Origin: CAYJPV01 sp964372095
Lineage (GTDB): Bacteria > Acidobacteriota > Vicinamibacteria > Vicinamibacterales > JAKQTR01
Direction: 5' to 3'
NCBI GenBank assembly: GCA_964372095.1
Contig: CAYJPV010000006.1
Location: forward strand, 62,001 to 126,000
Length of the DNA stretch: 64,000 nt
Shown here piece by piece: positions 5,979 through 14,140 of this stretch (the first letter of the stretch is position 1; every line of letters begins with the position of its first letter). The translations under genes and the position numbers were made by a program. Below the pieces are notes generated by a model. That model searched no databases. It saw only the letters and a list, made by a program, of their open reading frames with translations, and had not been told where the DNA came from.

Positions 5979-8596
5979 ACCCCAACTCCATCGGCGCGTT
6001 GCTCGAACACCCCGTCGCGCATGCAATGGGGTGGTCGTTGATCCACTTCATCTGGCAAGGGGCCGTCATCGGCCTCGCCACCGCCCTGCTGCTGGCCGGC
6101 TTGCGGCGGGCTTCGGGGCAGACACGGTATCTGGTAGCGTGTCTCGCCCTGGCGGTCATGGCTGCCCTCCCCGTTGTCACCGCCACGAACGCGATTCGAA
6201 CGGCTTCGAATACGATGCCTCCCGCGCCCGGCGCCGGGCAGGTGACAGCATCTCTCGACGCAGTTTCGCGATCATCGGGCGACGTGGCACCCGGACCGTC
6301 TGTCGCCGCGCCGCCGATCGAACCGCGGTCCGTCCGGTCGACGCTTGACGGTCTGATCCCGTCGCTCGTCACCGCCTGGATCACCGGCGTCCTGCTGCTC
6401 GCCCTGCGCCTCACGGCGGGATGGACACTGCTCCGCCGCCGCCTGCAGGCTGAACAGCGGCCGGCCGGCGCACACTGGCAGGCACGCCTGCGGGATCTGG
6501 CAACCCGGATGGGCATCACCCGGGCAGTCTGGATCATCGAGTCGGACCGGTTCAACGTGCCGTGCTCGGCAGGATGGCTCAAGCCGGTCATCCTGATTCC
6601 CGCCAGCGCGTTCGCGGGTCTTGCGCCGGAACAACTCGAGGCGATCCTGGCCCACGAACTGGCCCACGTGCGCCGGCACGACTACGCCGTCAACCTGGCG
6701 CAATCCGTGATCGAGACGTTGCTCTTCTACCATCCCGCGATCTGGTGGGTCTCGGCGCGAATCCGGGTCGAACGCGAGTACTGCTGCGACGACCGCGCGG
6801 TGGACCTCTGCGGCAACTCGCTCGGGTACGCGCGAGCATTGGCGACGCTCGAGAACCTGCGCCAGCCGCACGAGTCTTTGACAGTAGCGGCCGCTGGCAA
6901 ACCGCTGCTGAGCCGGATCCAGCGCCTGCTCGGCGCGCCGCAGCAGGACTCCTCACGTGGCCCCCAGTGGCTGGGCTCCGTACTGGCCGTCGTCGTGCTC
7001 GGCGCAGCCCTTGGATCCGGATTGCTCAGCGCCGGCACCGTCGATCGGAACACCGGCGCGCTGCCCCGGCCCGCGGCCGTCGTTCAGGCGCAGCAACCGC
7101 CCGTCACAGCCGACGCGGCCGAATGGTCCTGGACCTGGAGCGATCAGGCGCCGCCAGTCCCGCCGGCTCCACCCGCGCCGCCGGCCCCACCTGCCCCTCC
7201 GCGGACGGCACCCCTTCCGCCGGTGCCGCCGGAACCTCCGGACGTGCAGGCACCACCGGCACCACCCGCGCCCCCGGCGCCACCGGCACCGCCCGCGGTC
7301 CCGGACCACGGGTTCTTCGATCGCGTGGGCGACTGGTTCAGCCGGTGGACTGACGGACCGCGCAACCAGATGCAGATGTCGTGGAACGACGGCTCGCGGC
7401 GCATGGAGGTCCGCGCCAGCGGGACGGTTACGTTCACCGACGACGACTCAGACGTGAAGAGCGTGCCGCCCGGCGGCTACATCACCATCACCGAAACAGA
7501 CGGCGCGCGGCACACCTACGAGGCCCGGGCGAAATCGGATGGCTCGCTCGAGCGCCTCTTCGACGGCAAACCGGCCGGCTCGGACGCCAGGGCCTTCCTG
7601 GCCCGCATCCTGCCCGCGCTGATTCGCGAAAGCGCGTTCGGCGCCGAGGCACGCGTCGGGCGCTTCTTCGCTCGCGGGGGGCCGGCCGCCGTGCTCGACG
7701 AGATCTCGCGGATCAAGTCCGGCTACACCAAACGGATCTACTTCAAGCACCTGCTCGCGCAGGCCACCCTTGACGCGGCCATGACCACCCGCGCCATCCG
7801 GCAAGTCGGCACGGAGATCAGCTCCGACTACGAGCGCGCGTCGGCGCTCGCGGGCTTCGCGAAAGCAGGCCTGCCCGACGACGCGTCACGCCTCGCGTTT
7901 GCCGAAGCGACACGGACCATGAAGTCGGACTACGAGAAACACCGGGCTGTCTCAGCGCTGCTCGCGGCCGGTCCGATCACGCCCCCCATCGCCTCAGCGA
8001 TCGTCGAATCGGCGCGCGGGATGAAGTCAGACTACGAACTCGCCGGCCTCCTGATCGAACTCACGAAGACGCAGTCGATGAACGCGGCGGCCCTGGATCT
8101 CGCATTCACGCTGGCCGCACACATCGAATCGGACTACGAGAAACACCGGGCGTTCAACGCACTCCTGGCCAACGAGTCCTTCGACGACGGACAGGTCACA
8201 CGGGTCATCGACGCGGCGACGACGATGAAGAACGACTATGAACTGGCCGGCCTGCTGATCACGGTGCTCCAGGGTCAGCGGATGTCGCCGGCGGCGTTTA
8301 CGGCCGCCTTCAAGGCCGTCGACACGCTGGAGAGCGACTACGAGCGAGCCCGTGTGCTGAGCGTCGTGAGCCGCCTCGATGCGGTCACACCTGACGCGCT
8401 GGCCATGGTGATTCGCGCCTCGCTCACGATGAAGAGCGATTACGAACGGGCGAACGTGCTGGTAGCGGTGGCGAAACGGGGACCGCTGGACGAGTCGCTC
8501 CGCCGGGCCTACACCGAGGCGGCCAACGGCATGAAGTCGGATTACGAGCAGAACCGGGCGCTCGCCGCGCTCGCGCGGACAACGGGCGGCGCGTAG
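5975..8596 (+). CDS. BlaR1-like M56 peptidase with Pro-rich linker and SDYE repeats
   Basis: The 873-residue protein starts with about three membrane helices and an M56 metallopeptidase domain; the zinc motif HELAH is at 227-231, followed by EREYCCDDRAV. A further membrane helix lies near 340-360. Next come a strongly Pro/Ala-rich segment (about 390-445), a globular region, and from nucleotide 7817 eight copies of a 34-residue repeat headed [MIL]x[SN]DYE, the last one truncated. The partner BlaI is immediately upstream with ATGA overlap. M56 sensors relay an outside signal by cleaving their repressor. The extracytoplasmic repeats replace the penicillin-binding sensor of BlaR1, so the ligand is probably not a beta-lactam; that is inference. 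Confidence 0.87.
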   Translation: MNPNSIGALLEHPVAHAMGWSLIHFIWQGAVIGLATALLLAGLRRASGQTRYLVACLALAVMAALPVVTATNAIRTASNTMPPAPGAGQVTASLDAVSRSSGDVAPGPSVAAPPIEPRSVRSTLDGLIPSLVTAWITGVLLLALRLTAGWTLLRRRLQAEQRPAGAHWQARLRDLATRMGITRAVWIIESDRFNVPCSAGWLKPVILIPASAFAGLAPEQLEAILAHELAHVRRHDYAVNLAQSVIETLLFYHPAIWWVSARIRVEREYCCDDRAVDLCGNSLGYARALATLENLRQPHESLTVAAAGKPLLSRIQRLLGAPQQDSSRGPQWLGSVLAVVVLGAALGSGLLSAGTVDRNTGALPRPAAVVQAQQPPVTADAAEWSWTWSDQAPPVPPAPPAPPAPPAPPRTAPLPPVPPEPPDVQAPPAPPAPPAPPAPPAVPDHGFFDRVGDWFSRWTDGPRNQMQMSWNDGSRRMEVRASGTVTFTDDDSDVKSVPPGGYITITETDGARHTYEARAKSDGSLERLFDGKPAGSDARAFLARILPALIRESAFGAEARVGRFFARGGPAAVLDEISRIKSGYTKRIYFKHLLAQATLDAAMTTRAIRQVGTEISSDYERASALAGFAKAGLPDDASRLAFAEATRTMKSDYEKHRAVSALLAAGPITPPIASAIVESARGMKSDYELAGLLIELTKTQSMNAAALDLAFTLAAHIESDYEKHRAFNALLANESFDDGQVTRVIDAATTMKNDYELAGLLITVLQGQRMSPAAFTAAFKAVDTLESDYERARVLSVVSRLDAVTPDALAMVIRASLTMKSDYERANVLVAVAKRGPLDESLRRAYTEAANGMKSDYEQNRALAALARTTGGA
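7817..8593 (+). repeat. 34-residue SDYE coding repeats (102-bp period)
   Basis: Within the M56 gene, units begin at ISSDYE (7817) and recur every 102 bp exactly up to MKSDYE (8531), giving seven full units and one truncated unit. The SDYE core (NDYE once) is followed by a helix-forming segment rich in Ala and Leu and a second helix. A degenerate copy (IKSGYT) precedes them. The regular two-helix pattern suggests a HEAT/TPR-like solenoid. Confidence 0.85.
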
Positions 8597-8607
8597 TACG
8601 TAGCCCT

Positions 8608-8623
8608 CCGGGGTCCACCCCGG
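8608..8623. terminator. Hairpin between convergent genes
   Basis: CCGGGG (8608-8613) and CCCCGG (8618-8623) form a 6-bp GC stem with a TCCA loop, placed between the convergent stops of the M56 gene and the lipoprotein gene. A T-rich GTTGTT follows on the plus strand. It may act as a bidirectional terminator; the T-tract is weak. Confidence 0.45.
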
Positions 8624-8627
8624 GTTG

Positions 8628-10028
8628 TTATCGTGTCTCGCGACCCTGGACCAGGTACGCGGAGTCCGTGCCCGCAAGGCGGCCGGTCCAGGGCCGAGCC
8701 ACCCACTCGCGCAGGTCGCGCACGGTCGCCGTAACTGGCCGAACTGGCTCAGCGACGACCTCGCCGTGCACCCCGAGAATCACGGTGCAGAACTCGCCGT
8801 CCCGCTGGGCGGTAAAGGCGCGAATCAGCCCGCGTTCCCGCAGGGCTCCCGTGTTGATCTGATCCCGTGAGAACCGGAACGGGGGCAACGGCTGAGGCGG
8901 AGCCCCGAGGTTGTCCGCACGAGTCCAGTTGGCGATGTCGCGAGGCAGGACGTCCCTCACGCGGGAGATGAGGCGAAGGGCCTCGTCCGCCGTCGGCTGC
9001 TCCCATACGTTCGCGAACCGGTGCCCGACGCCTGGTCGCACATAGTCCCGCCCGTAGATGCCAGCCCCATGGTGGAGAACGTACGCGGCCCCGCCCGCGA
9101 TCCACGTGACGAGGGCGTCGCTGGCCAGCTTCACCGGATCGTTCTCTTCGCGCACGGACCCGTCGATGCCGGCGGGCTCGTTGTTCACGAACGCCGGCGG
9201 CATGTCCGGCAGGCTCCAGTAGTCCCAGCTTCGGCGCGCGGTGAGCCACCCGCGGTCGCCGCCGCTCCGGTCGAAATGAACGGTGGCGAGGGTGGCGGCG
9301 GAACCCGCGTAGATGGGGGGGAGCGCGTGCGCGGGCGTTCCTGTCAGTGCGACCTCCACCCCCAACTGCTCGCGGACACGGCCTGCAATCTCGCGCACGA
9401 CACGGCGATCCGGCAACTGCTCCTCGTTTGTGACCTCGACGAACTGCACGCCGTCCACCACCGGCCGCAGCGCCTCGATCATCGTGTCGGCCGCGGCCAG
9501 CCAGCCTGCGGGGCTGTCGTAGCAGCCTCCGGCAAACAGGGTCCATTCCACGCGCAGGCCGTGCTGCATCGCCAGCCGCGTGCTGCCCCTCAGCGTCTCG
9601 GCGTAGTCGTTCCGGTCCGGGCGTACTTCCCGATCCGACCACGTGTCGCCGCACACTTCGGCGAACGCCCGCACGAAGTCCACGCCGCGCTCCGCCAGCC
9701 AGCGCAGGTTCCGATCGACACGGTCCCGATCGTGGCGGTACCCCCACGCCAGCCAGAACAACGACGCGCCGAGCGCAGGCCTGGGCCCGCCGTCATCGAC
9801 GAACGCACGCCCATCCAGGCGCACGCGCCCACGGGGCACGCGCGCCTGCGGCGACGGGTCCCCGACTGCTTGACGCACGGAATCAATCGCCCCCTCAGGC
9901 ACGATGGGGGCCGCCGTCTCGACGGCAGGAGCCGCCGGCGCGGGAGGCGGCGCGGCGCCGCCGCACGCGACCGCCACGATCACCACGCAGGGCAGGACGC
10001 CCCGCAGCGAGTGGACCATCGCCGTCAT
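8628..10028 (-). CDS. Secreted lipoprotein with glycoside-hydrolase-like barrel
   Basis: The 466-residue protein has an N-terminal signal ending in a lipobox-like VIVAVAC (Cys22), then a Pro/Ala-rich linker (about 25-60). The main domain (about 75-400) has the cadence of a TIM-barrel glycosidase: LRWLAERGVDFVRAF near the start, VQFVEVTNEEQ in the position of the acid/base of GH5-like enzymes, and FVNNEPAGID in a possible nucleophile strand. A short beta-rich C-terminal region follows. I cannot assign a family or substrate. The gene is monocistronic, convergent with the M56 gene; GGAGGAG lies 3 nt before ATG 10028. Confidence 0.6.
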   Translation of the reverse strand: MTAMVHSLRGVLPCVVIVAVACGGAAPPPAPAAPAVETAAPIVPEGAIDSVRQAVGDPSPQARVPRGRVRLDGRAFVDDGGPRPALGASLFWLAWGYRHDRDRVDRNLRWLAERGVDFVRAFAEVCGDTWSDREVRPDRNDYAETLRGSTRLAMQHGLRVEWTLFAGGCYDSPAGWLAAADTMIEALRPVVDGVQFVEVTNEEQLPDRRVVREIAGRVREQLGVEVALTGTPAHALPPIYAGSAATLATVHFDRSGGDRGWLTARRSWDYWSLPDMPPAFVNNEPAGIDGSVREENDPVKLASDALVTWIAGGAAYVLHHGAGIYGRDYVRPGVGHRFANVWEQPTADEALRLISRVRDVLPRDIANWTRADNLGAPPQPLPPFRFSRDQINTGALRERGLIRAFTAQRDGEFCTVILGVHGEVVAEPVRPVTATVRDLREWVARPWTGRLAGTDSAYLVQGRETR

Positions 10029-10107
10029 CCGCTCCTCCGTTCACCCGCCAGGCAACAGGGCTGCCAGGGCGCTCCCGGGGACCGCCGGGCGGTGCCCGGC
10101 GAACAGC

Positions 10108-11175
10108 CTATGCCCTGAGGAGGTTGGAGCCCCAGTTCATGCCCGCTCCGAATGCGACGGTCAGCACCAGTTCGCCGGGTTTGATCCGCCCGGCCCTGGC
10201 GGCTTCGTCCCAGAGCAGCGGGATCGTGGCTGCCGTGGTATTGCCGTATTTGAACACGTTGTGGATGACCTTCGACTCGGGCAGGCCGAGCGCCTTCTGG
10301 ACGTACTCGTTGATACGCCGGTTGGCCTGGTGCATGAGCACCAGGGAGAGGTCGTCCACGGTCAGGCTGTTGCGCGCCAGGATCTGCTGCACGACCTCGA
10401 TCATCTTGGTCGTCGCCATCTTGAAGACGTAGCGGCCGTCCATCTGGGGCCACTGCCGCTTGCTGGCCAGCACGGCCTCGTCCACGTACGGACGGCCCTC
10501 CGACCCGGCGCCAGGGATGCAGAGCTTGTTCCAGTCGGTGCCGTCCGCGCAGATGATGTGGTCGATGATGCCCCGGCCGTCGTCGCCCTCATGCGCACGG
10601 ACCACCACGGCCGCGGCGCCGTCGCCGAAGAGCACTTCGAGATGGCGGTAGGACGTGTTGAGGTCCCATTCTTCCTGCGCCATCGGCGTGTCCACCGCGC
10701 CCTCGATGCGCGCCCAGCTGTCCTTGCCGAACGGCAGGAACATGGTGTGCACTTCGGCGCCCACGACGAGGACGGTCTTCGCGAATCCTGCGCGCACGTG
10801 GGCATCGGCCAGCTGCAGGGCATAGACGAATCCGGCGCACTGCTGGCGGATGTCGTAACACGGGACGTTGCGCAGCCCCAGCTTCGCCTGCAGCAGGCCG
10901 CCGTTCCCCGGCATGTAGTGGTCCGGACTCATCGTCGCGTACACCACCATGTCGATGTCCGCCGGCGTCAGGCCAGCGGACTCGATGGCCTGGATCGCCG
11001 CCGGGATCGACAGGTCGAGTGTGGTGGTGCCCCGTTCGACGAAGTACCGGGTCTCGACGCCCGTGCGCTCTCGAACCCACTCGTCGCTGGTGTCCATGAC
11101 GGTGGCCAGCATGTCGTTGGTGATCAGGCGCGGCGGAATACTCGAGCCGCTACCGACGATAATCGATCGGGTCAC
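10108..11175 (-). CDS. 3-oxoacyl-ACP synthase III family protein (FabH-like)
   Basis: The 355-residue protein has the thiolase-fold catalytic triad of KASIII: Cys113 in RQQCAGF, His in LMHQANRRI and Asn in KYGNTTAAT. It would perform a decarboxylative condensation of an acyl-CoA with malonyl-ACP, as in initiation of fatty acid synthesis. At 355 residues it is longer than housekeeping FabH (about 320) and has an insertion around residues 150-180, and it stands alone outside a fab cluster. A role in specialised lipid or alkene-type synthesis is therefore equally possible. GTG 11175 (MTRSIIVGSG) follows AAGGA with an 8-nt spacer. Confidence 0.85.
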   Translation of the reverse strand: MTRSIIVGSGSSIPPRLITNDMLATVMDTSDEWVRERTGVETRYFVERGTTTLDLSIPAAIQAIESAGLTPADIDMVVYATMSPDHYMPGNGGLLQAKLGLRNVPCYDIRQQCAGFVYALQLADAHVRAGFAKTVLVVGAEVHTMFLPFGKDSWARIEGAVDTPMAQEEWDLNTSYRHLEVLFGDGAAAVVVRAHEGDDGRGIIDHIICADGTDWNKLCIPGAGSEGRPYVDEAVLASKRQWPQMDGRYVFKMATTKMIEVVQQILARNSLTVDDLSLVLMHQANRRINEYVQKALGLPESKVIHNVFKYGNTTAATIPLLWDEAARAGRIKPGELVLTVAFGAGMNWGSNLLRA

Positions 11176-11405
11176 GATGGAAGTCCTTGGTTGGAGGCGC
11201 TGGAGCGGCTCGTCAGTGGGTCCAATCTTGTCAACGATACCGGATTCACCCCGATGCGTCCACGGGCACCGGCTGGTTGCCCGGAACCGCCAGCCCTGTC
11301 CGCCCTGCCGCTTGCGAAGGCCCGGCCGCTGCCCCATAATCGTGCTGCGCTCGGGGGGTCCAGGCCCGCGCCGCGGGCCGCACCGGTGCAGACTGTGAGA
11401 ACCGC

Positions 11406-11840
11406 ATGCTGTGGTGGCATTGGGCTGTACTCGGCCTCGGGCTCGCTGGCATCGAGATTCTGACGCCAGGCGGGTTCTACTTCCTGTTCTTCGGCCTGGG
11501 CGGCATCGCCGTCGCCGTCCTCGCGCTGCTCGGAGTCGCCGGGCCACTCTGGTTCCAGCTCCTCCTCTTCTCCGTCTTCTCCGTCGGCAGCCTGGCGCTC
11601 TTCAGAAATCCCATGCTGCGCATGATGCGGAGCAAGACGGGAAGGGCCGCGCGGGTCGATACGCTGGTCGGCGAGATGGCCACGCCGGTCGATCCCATCG
11701 CGCCGGGCGCCGTCGGCAAGGCAGAACTCCGCGGCACGACGTGGACCGCCCGGAACACCAGCACCCAGATCATCCCGGCCGGCTGCCGCTGCAAGGTGAC
11801 GGCGGTCGACGGACTCGTCATCACGATCGTACCTGAGTGA
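11406..11840 (+). CDS. NfeD-family membrane protein
   Basis: The 144-residue protein has two or three membrane helices in residues 3-72 and a C-terminal OB-fold-like domain (about 80-143) containing VGEMATPVDPIAPGAVGKAELRG in pieces typical of short NfeD proteins. NfeD proteins act with SPFH/stomatin-like proteins in membrane microdomain or protein quality control. The SPFH partner starts 9 bp downstream, the usual operon order. The gene is divergent from the FabH-like gene across a 230-bp region. Confidence 0.88.
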   Translation: MLWWHWAVLGLGLAGIEILTPGGFYFLFFGLGGIAVAVLALLGVAGPLWFQLLLFSVFSVGSLALFRNPMLRMMRSKTGRAARVDTLVGEMATPVDPIAPGAVGKAELRGTTWTARNTSTQIIPAGCRCKVTAVDGLVITIVPE

Positions 11841-11849
11841 GGTGATTCC

Positions 11850-12770
11850 ATGACCGGCCCGCTGTTTGTCTTTCTCGCCCTCGCGATTCTCGTCATCATC
11901 GTTCTGATCAAGACGGCCGTCGTCGTGCCCCAGCAGACGGCCGTTGTCGTGGAACGCCTCGGCAAGTATGCCGGGACGCTCGATGCCGGGTTCCATCTCC
12001 TGTTCCCGTTCGTGGACGTCATTCGGTACAGGCACACGCTGAAGGAACAGGCCCTGGACATCGCGGCCCAGGTCTGCATCACACGGGACAACGTGCAGGT
12101 TGGCGTGGATGGCGTACTGTTCCTCAAAGTGCTCAACCCGGAGCGTGCCTCGTACGGCATCAGCAACTACCTGTTCGCGATCACCCAGTTGGCCCAGACG
12201 ACGCTCCGTAGCGAGATCGGCAAGATCGACCTCGATCGGACATTCGAAGAGCGGACCAACATCAATACGGCCGTGGTCACCGAACTCGACAAGGCCACGG
12301 AACCGTGGGGTATGAAGGTCCTGCGCTACGAGATCAAGAACATCACACCGCCGGCCGACGTCCTTGCCGCGATGGAAAAGCAGATGCGGGCCGAGCGGGA
12401 AAAACGCGCGGTGATCCTGACGTCCGAAGGCCAGCGAGACGCAGCCATCAACAGCGCCGAGGGCGAGAAGCAGCAGGTCATCAAGGCGTCCGAGGCCCGT
12501 CGTCAGCAGCAGATCAACGAGGCCGAGGGCGAGGCTTCGGCGATCCTGGCGGTCGCGACGGCAACCGCCGAAGGCATCCGGCAGGTCGCCGTGGCCATGG
12601 AAACGCCGGGCGGCCACGACGCCGTCCGCCTGCGCGTCGCCGAGCAATACGTCGCGCAACTGGGCGAGATGGTCAAGGGCAGCACGAACCTCGTGCTCCC
12701 CGCTAATGTGGCCGACGTCGGCTCGATGGTCGCGCTGGCGATGAACGTCTTCAAGCAGCAACGAGGCTAG
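11850..12770 (+). CDS. SPFH/Band 7 (QmcA/stomatin-like) protein
   Basis: The 306-residue protein begins with one membrane helix (about 4-22), then a Band 7 domain with VVPQQTAVVVERLGKYAG and the stomatin-type DIAAQVCITRDNVQVGVDGV stretch. A long Ala/Glu/Lys-rich coiled-coil (about 180-250) and a C-terminal segment follow. Such proteins oligomerise at the membrane and scaffold or regulate FtsH-type proteolysis. A GGTGA ribosome site precedes the ATG and NfeD is directly upstream, consistent with a QmcA-YbbK-like pair. Confidence 0.92.
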   Translation: MTGPLFVFLALAILVIIVLIKTAVVVPQQTAVVVERLGKYAGTLDAGFHLLFPFVDVIRYRHTLKEQALDIAAQVCITRDNVQVGVDGVLFLKVLNPERASYGISNYLFAITQLAQTTLRSEIGKIDLDRTFEERTNINTAVVTELDKATEPWGMKVLRYEIKNITPPADVLAAMEKQMRAEREKRAVILTSEGQRDAAINSAEGEKQQVIKASEARRQQQINEAEGEASAILAVATATAEGIRQVAVAMETPGGHDAVRLRVAEQYVAQLGEMVKGSTNLVLPANVADVGSMVALAMNVFKQQRG

Positions 12771-12796
12771 CTCGGGGCTTGGGGTCGGGGCTCGGA
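12771..12796. repeat. Weak heptamer-like repeat after the SPFH gene
   Basis: CTCGGGG, CTTGGGG and TCGGGGC follow the SPFH stop in approximate 7-bp steps. The tract is short and degenerate and may be chance; it is listed because of its position at a gene 3' end like the clearer tracts. Confidence 0.4.
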
Positions 12797-12815
12797 TTGC
12801 CCGAGGAGGGCGGCT

Positions 12816-14090
12816 GTGGCTCATCTGACAGCACGGTCCGCATATGCCCATCTGGTTGATCGGCTCAACCAGTGCCCGCAGGGCGCGCCCCCATCGGACC
12901 TCCTCTACCGCATCCTCCGCCTCCTGCTGACCGAGCAGGAGGCGGGTCTGATCGCGCAGTTGCCGATCAGGCCATTCACAGCGGAACGGGCCGCGCGCGC
13001 CTGGCACATGCCGGTCGCCGAGGCCCGGCGGGTACTCGACACGCTCGCCGCGCGGGCCATCCTGCTGGACGTCGCCCAGAACGGCACGTCACTCTACGTG
13101 CTGCCGCCGCCGATGGCGGGCTTCTTCGAATTCTCGCTGATGCGGGTCCGCGACGATGTGGATCAACGCCTGCTATCGGAGTTGTTCTACCAGTATCTGA
13201 CCGTCGAAGAAGACTTCATCAAGAACCTGTTCACGCAGGGTTCAACCCAGCTGGGCAGGACCTTCATCCTGGAGTCCGTGCTGACCGGTGAGCAGGCCCT
13301 GCACGTCCTCGACTACGAGCGGGCGAGCTGGGTGATCCGGAGCGCCACCGACATGGCGGTGGGCCTCTGCTACTGCCGTCACAAGAAGGGCCACCTCGGA
13401 CAGGCCTGCGATGCGCCGCTCGACATCTGCATGACGTTCGGAGGCACGGCCCGGTCACTCGCCAGGCATGGGTACGCGCGCACCGTGGATGCCGCCGAAG
13501 GCCTCGACCTCCTGCAGCAGGCCCGCGACCGCCGGCTGGTGCAGTTCGGTGAGAACGTCCGCCAGCACGTCGCCTTCATCTGCAACTGCTGCGGGTGCTG
13601 CTGCGAGGCGATGATCGCTGCGCAGCGGTTCGGCAGCCTCCATCCGATTCACACCACCAACTACCTCCCGGTCATTGACCTGACCGTATGCACCGGCTGC
13701 GGCCATTGCGTCAGTGCGTGCCCGGTGGGCGCGATGTCCCTGGTGTCGGCCCAGGATCCCCACAAGCCGCGTAAGAAGCGGGCGCACCTGGACGACGACA
13801 TCTGCCTCGGGTGCGGCGTGTGCGTGGCGGCGTGCACGAAAGGCGGGTTGCGGGTCGTCGAGCGTCCGGAACGGGTGATCACGCCCCTCAACTCCGCGCA
13901 CCGCACGGTCCTGATGGCAATCGAACGCGGCAAGCTGCAGAATCTGATTGCCGACCAGCAGGCACTCACCAGTCACCGCGCGATGGCGGCGATCCTGGGC
14001 GTCATCCTGAAACTGCCCCCGCTCAAGCAGGCACTCGCCAGCCGCCAGTTGCAGTCGCGATACCTCGAGGCGCTGCTCCAGCGGGCGTGA
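12816..14090 (+). CDS. Winged-helix protein with two ferredoxin-type 4Fe-4S clusters
   Basis: The 424-residue protein has an N-terminal helical/winged-helix-like region (about 20-100), a middle domain with two Cys clusters (CYCRHKKGHLGQACDAPLDIC near 189-209 and CNCCGCCCEAM near 252-262), and a C-terminal pair of 4Fe-4S motifs, CTGCGHCVSACPVGA and CLGCGVCVAACTKGG. It is a soluble redox protein of an uncharacterised family; the Cys-rich middle could hold another metal centre. GTG 12816 has GAGGAGG 6 nt upstream, which fixes the start. It lies 45 bp after the SPFH gene. Substrate and partner are unknown. Confidence 0.75.
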   Translation: MAHLTARSAYAHLVDRLNQCPQGAPPSDLLYRILRLLLTEQEAGLIAQLPIRPFTAERAARAWHMPVAEARRVLDTLAARAILLDVAQNGTSLYVLPPPMAGFFEFSLMRVRDDVDQRLLSELFYQYLTVEEDFIKNLFTQGSTQLGRTFILESVLTGEQALHVLDYERASWVIRSATDMAVGLCYCRHKKGHLGQACDAPLDICMTFGGTARSLARHGYARTVDAAEGLDLLQQARDRRLVQFGENVRQHVAFICNCCGCCCEAMIAAQRFGSLHPIHTTNYLPVIDLTVCTGCGHCVSACPVGAMSLVSAQDPHKPRKKRAHLDDDICLGCGVCVAACTKGGLRVVERPERVITPLNSAHRTVLMAIERGKLQNLIADQQALTSHRAMAAILGVILKLPPLKQALASRQLQSRYLEALLQRA

Positions 14091-14103
14091 CGCGGCTCCG
14101 GAC

Positions 14104-14140
14104 CTAGCCTCTAGCCTCTAGCCTCTAGCCTCTAGCCTCC
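14104..14140. repeat. Heptamer tandem repeat (CTAGCCT)5
   Basis: Five perfect copies of the 7-mer CTAGCCT fill 14104-14138. On the minus strand they read AGGCTAG and provide the TAG stop codon of the kinase gene that ends at 14132. The same heptamer, in the same orientation relative to the gene, ends the NAD synthetase gene at 22061-22082. Confidence 0.9.
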
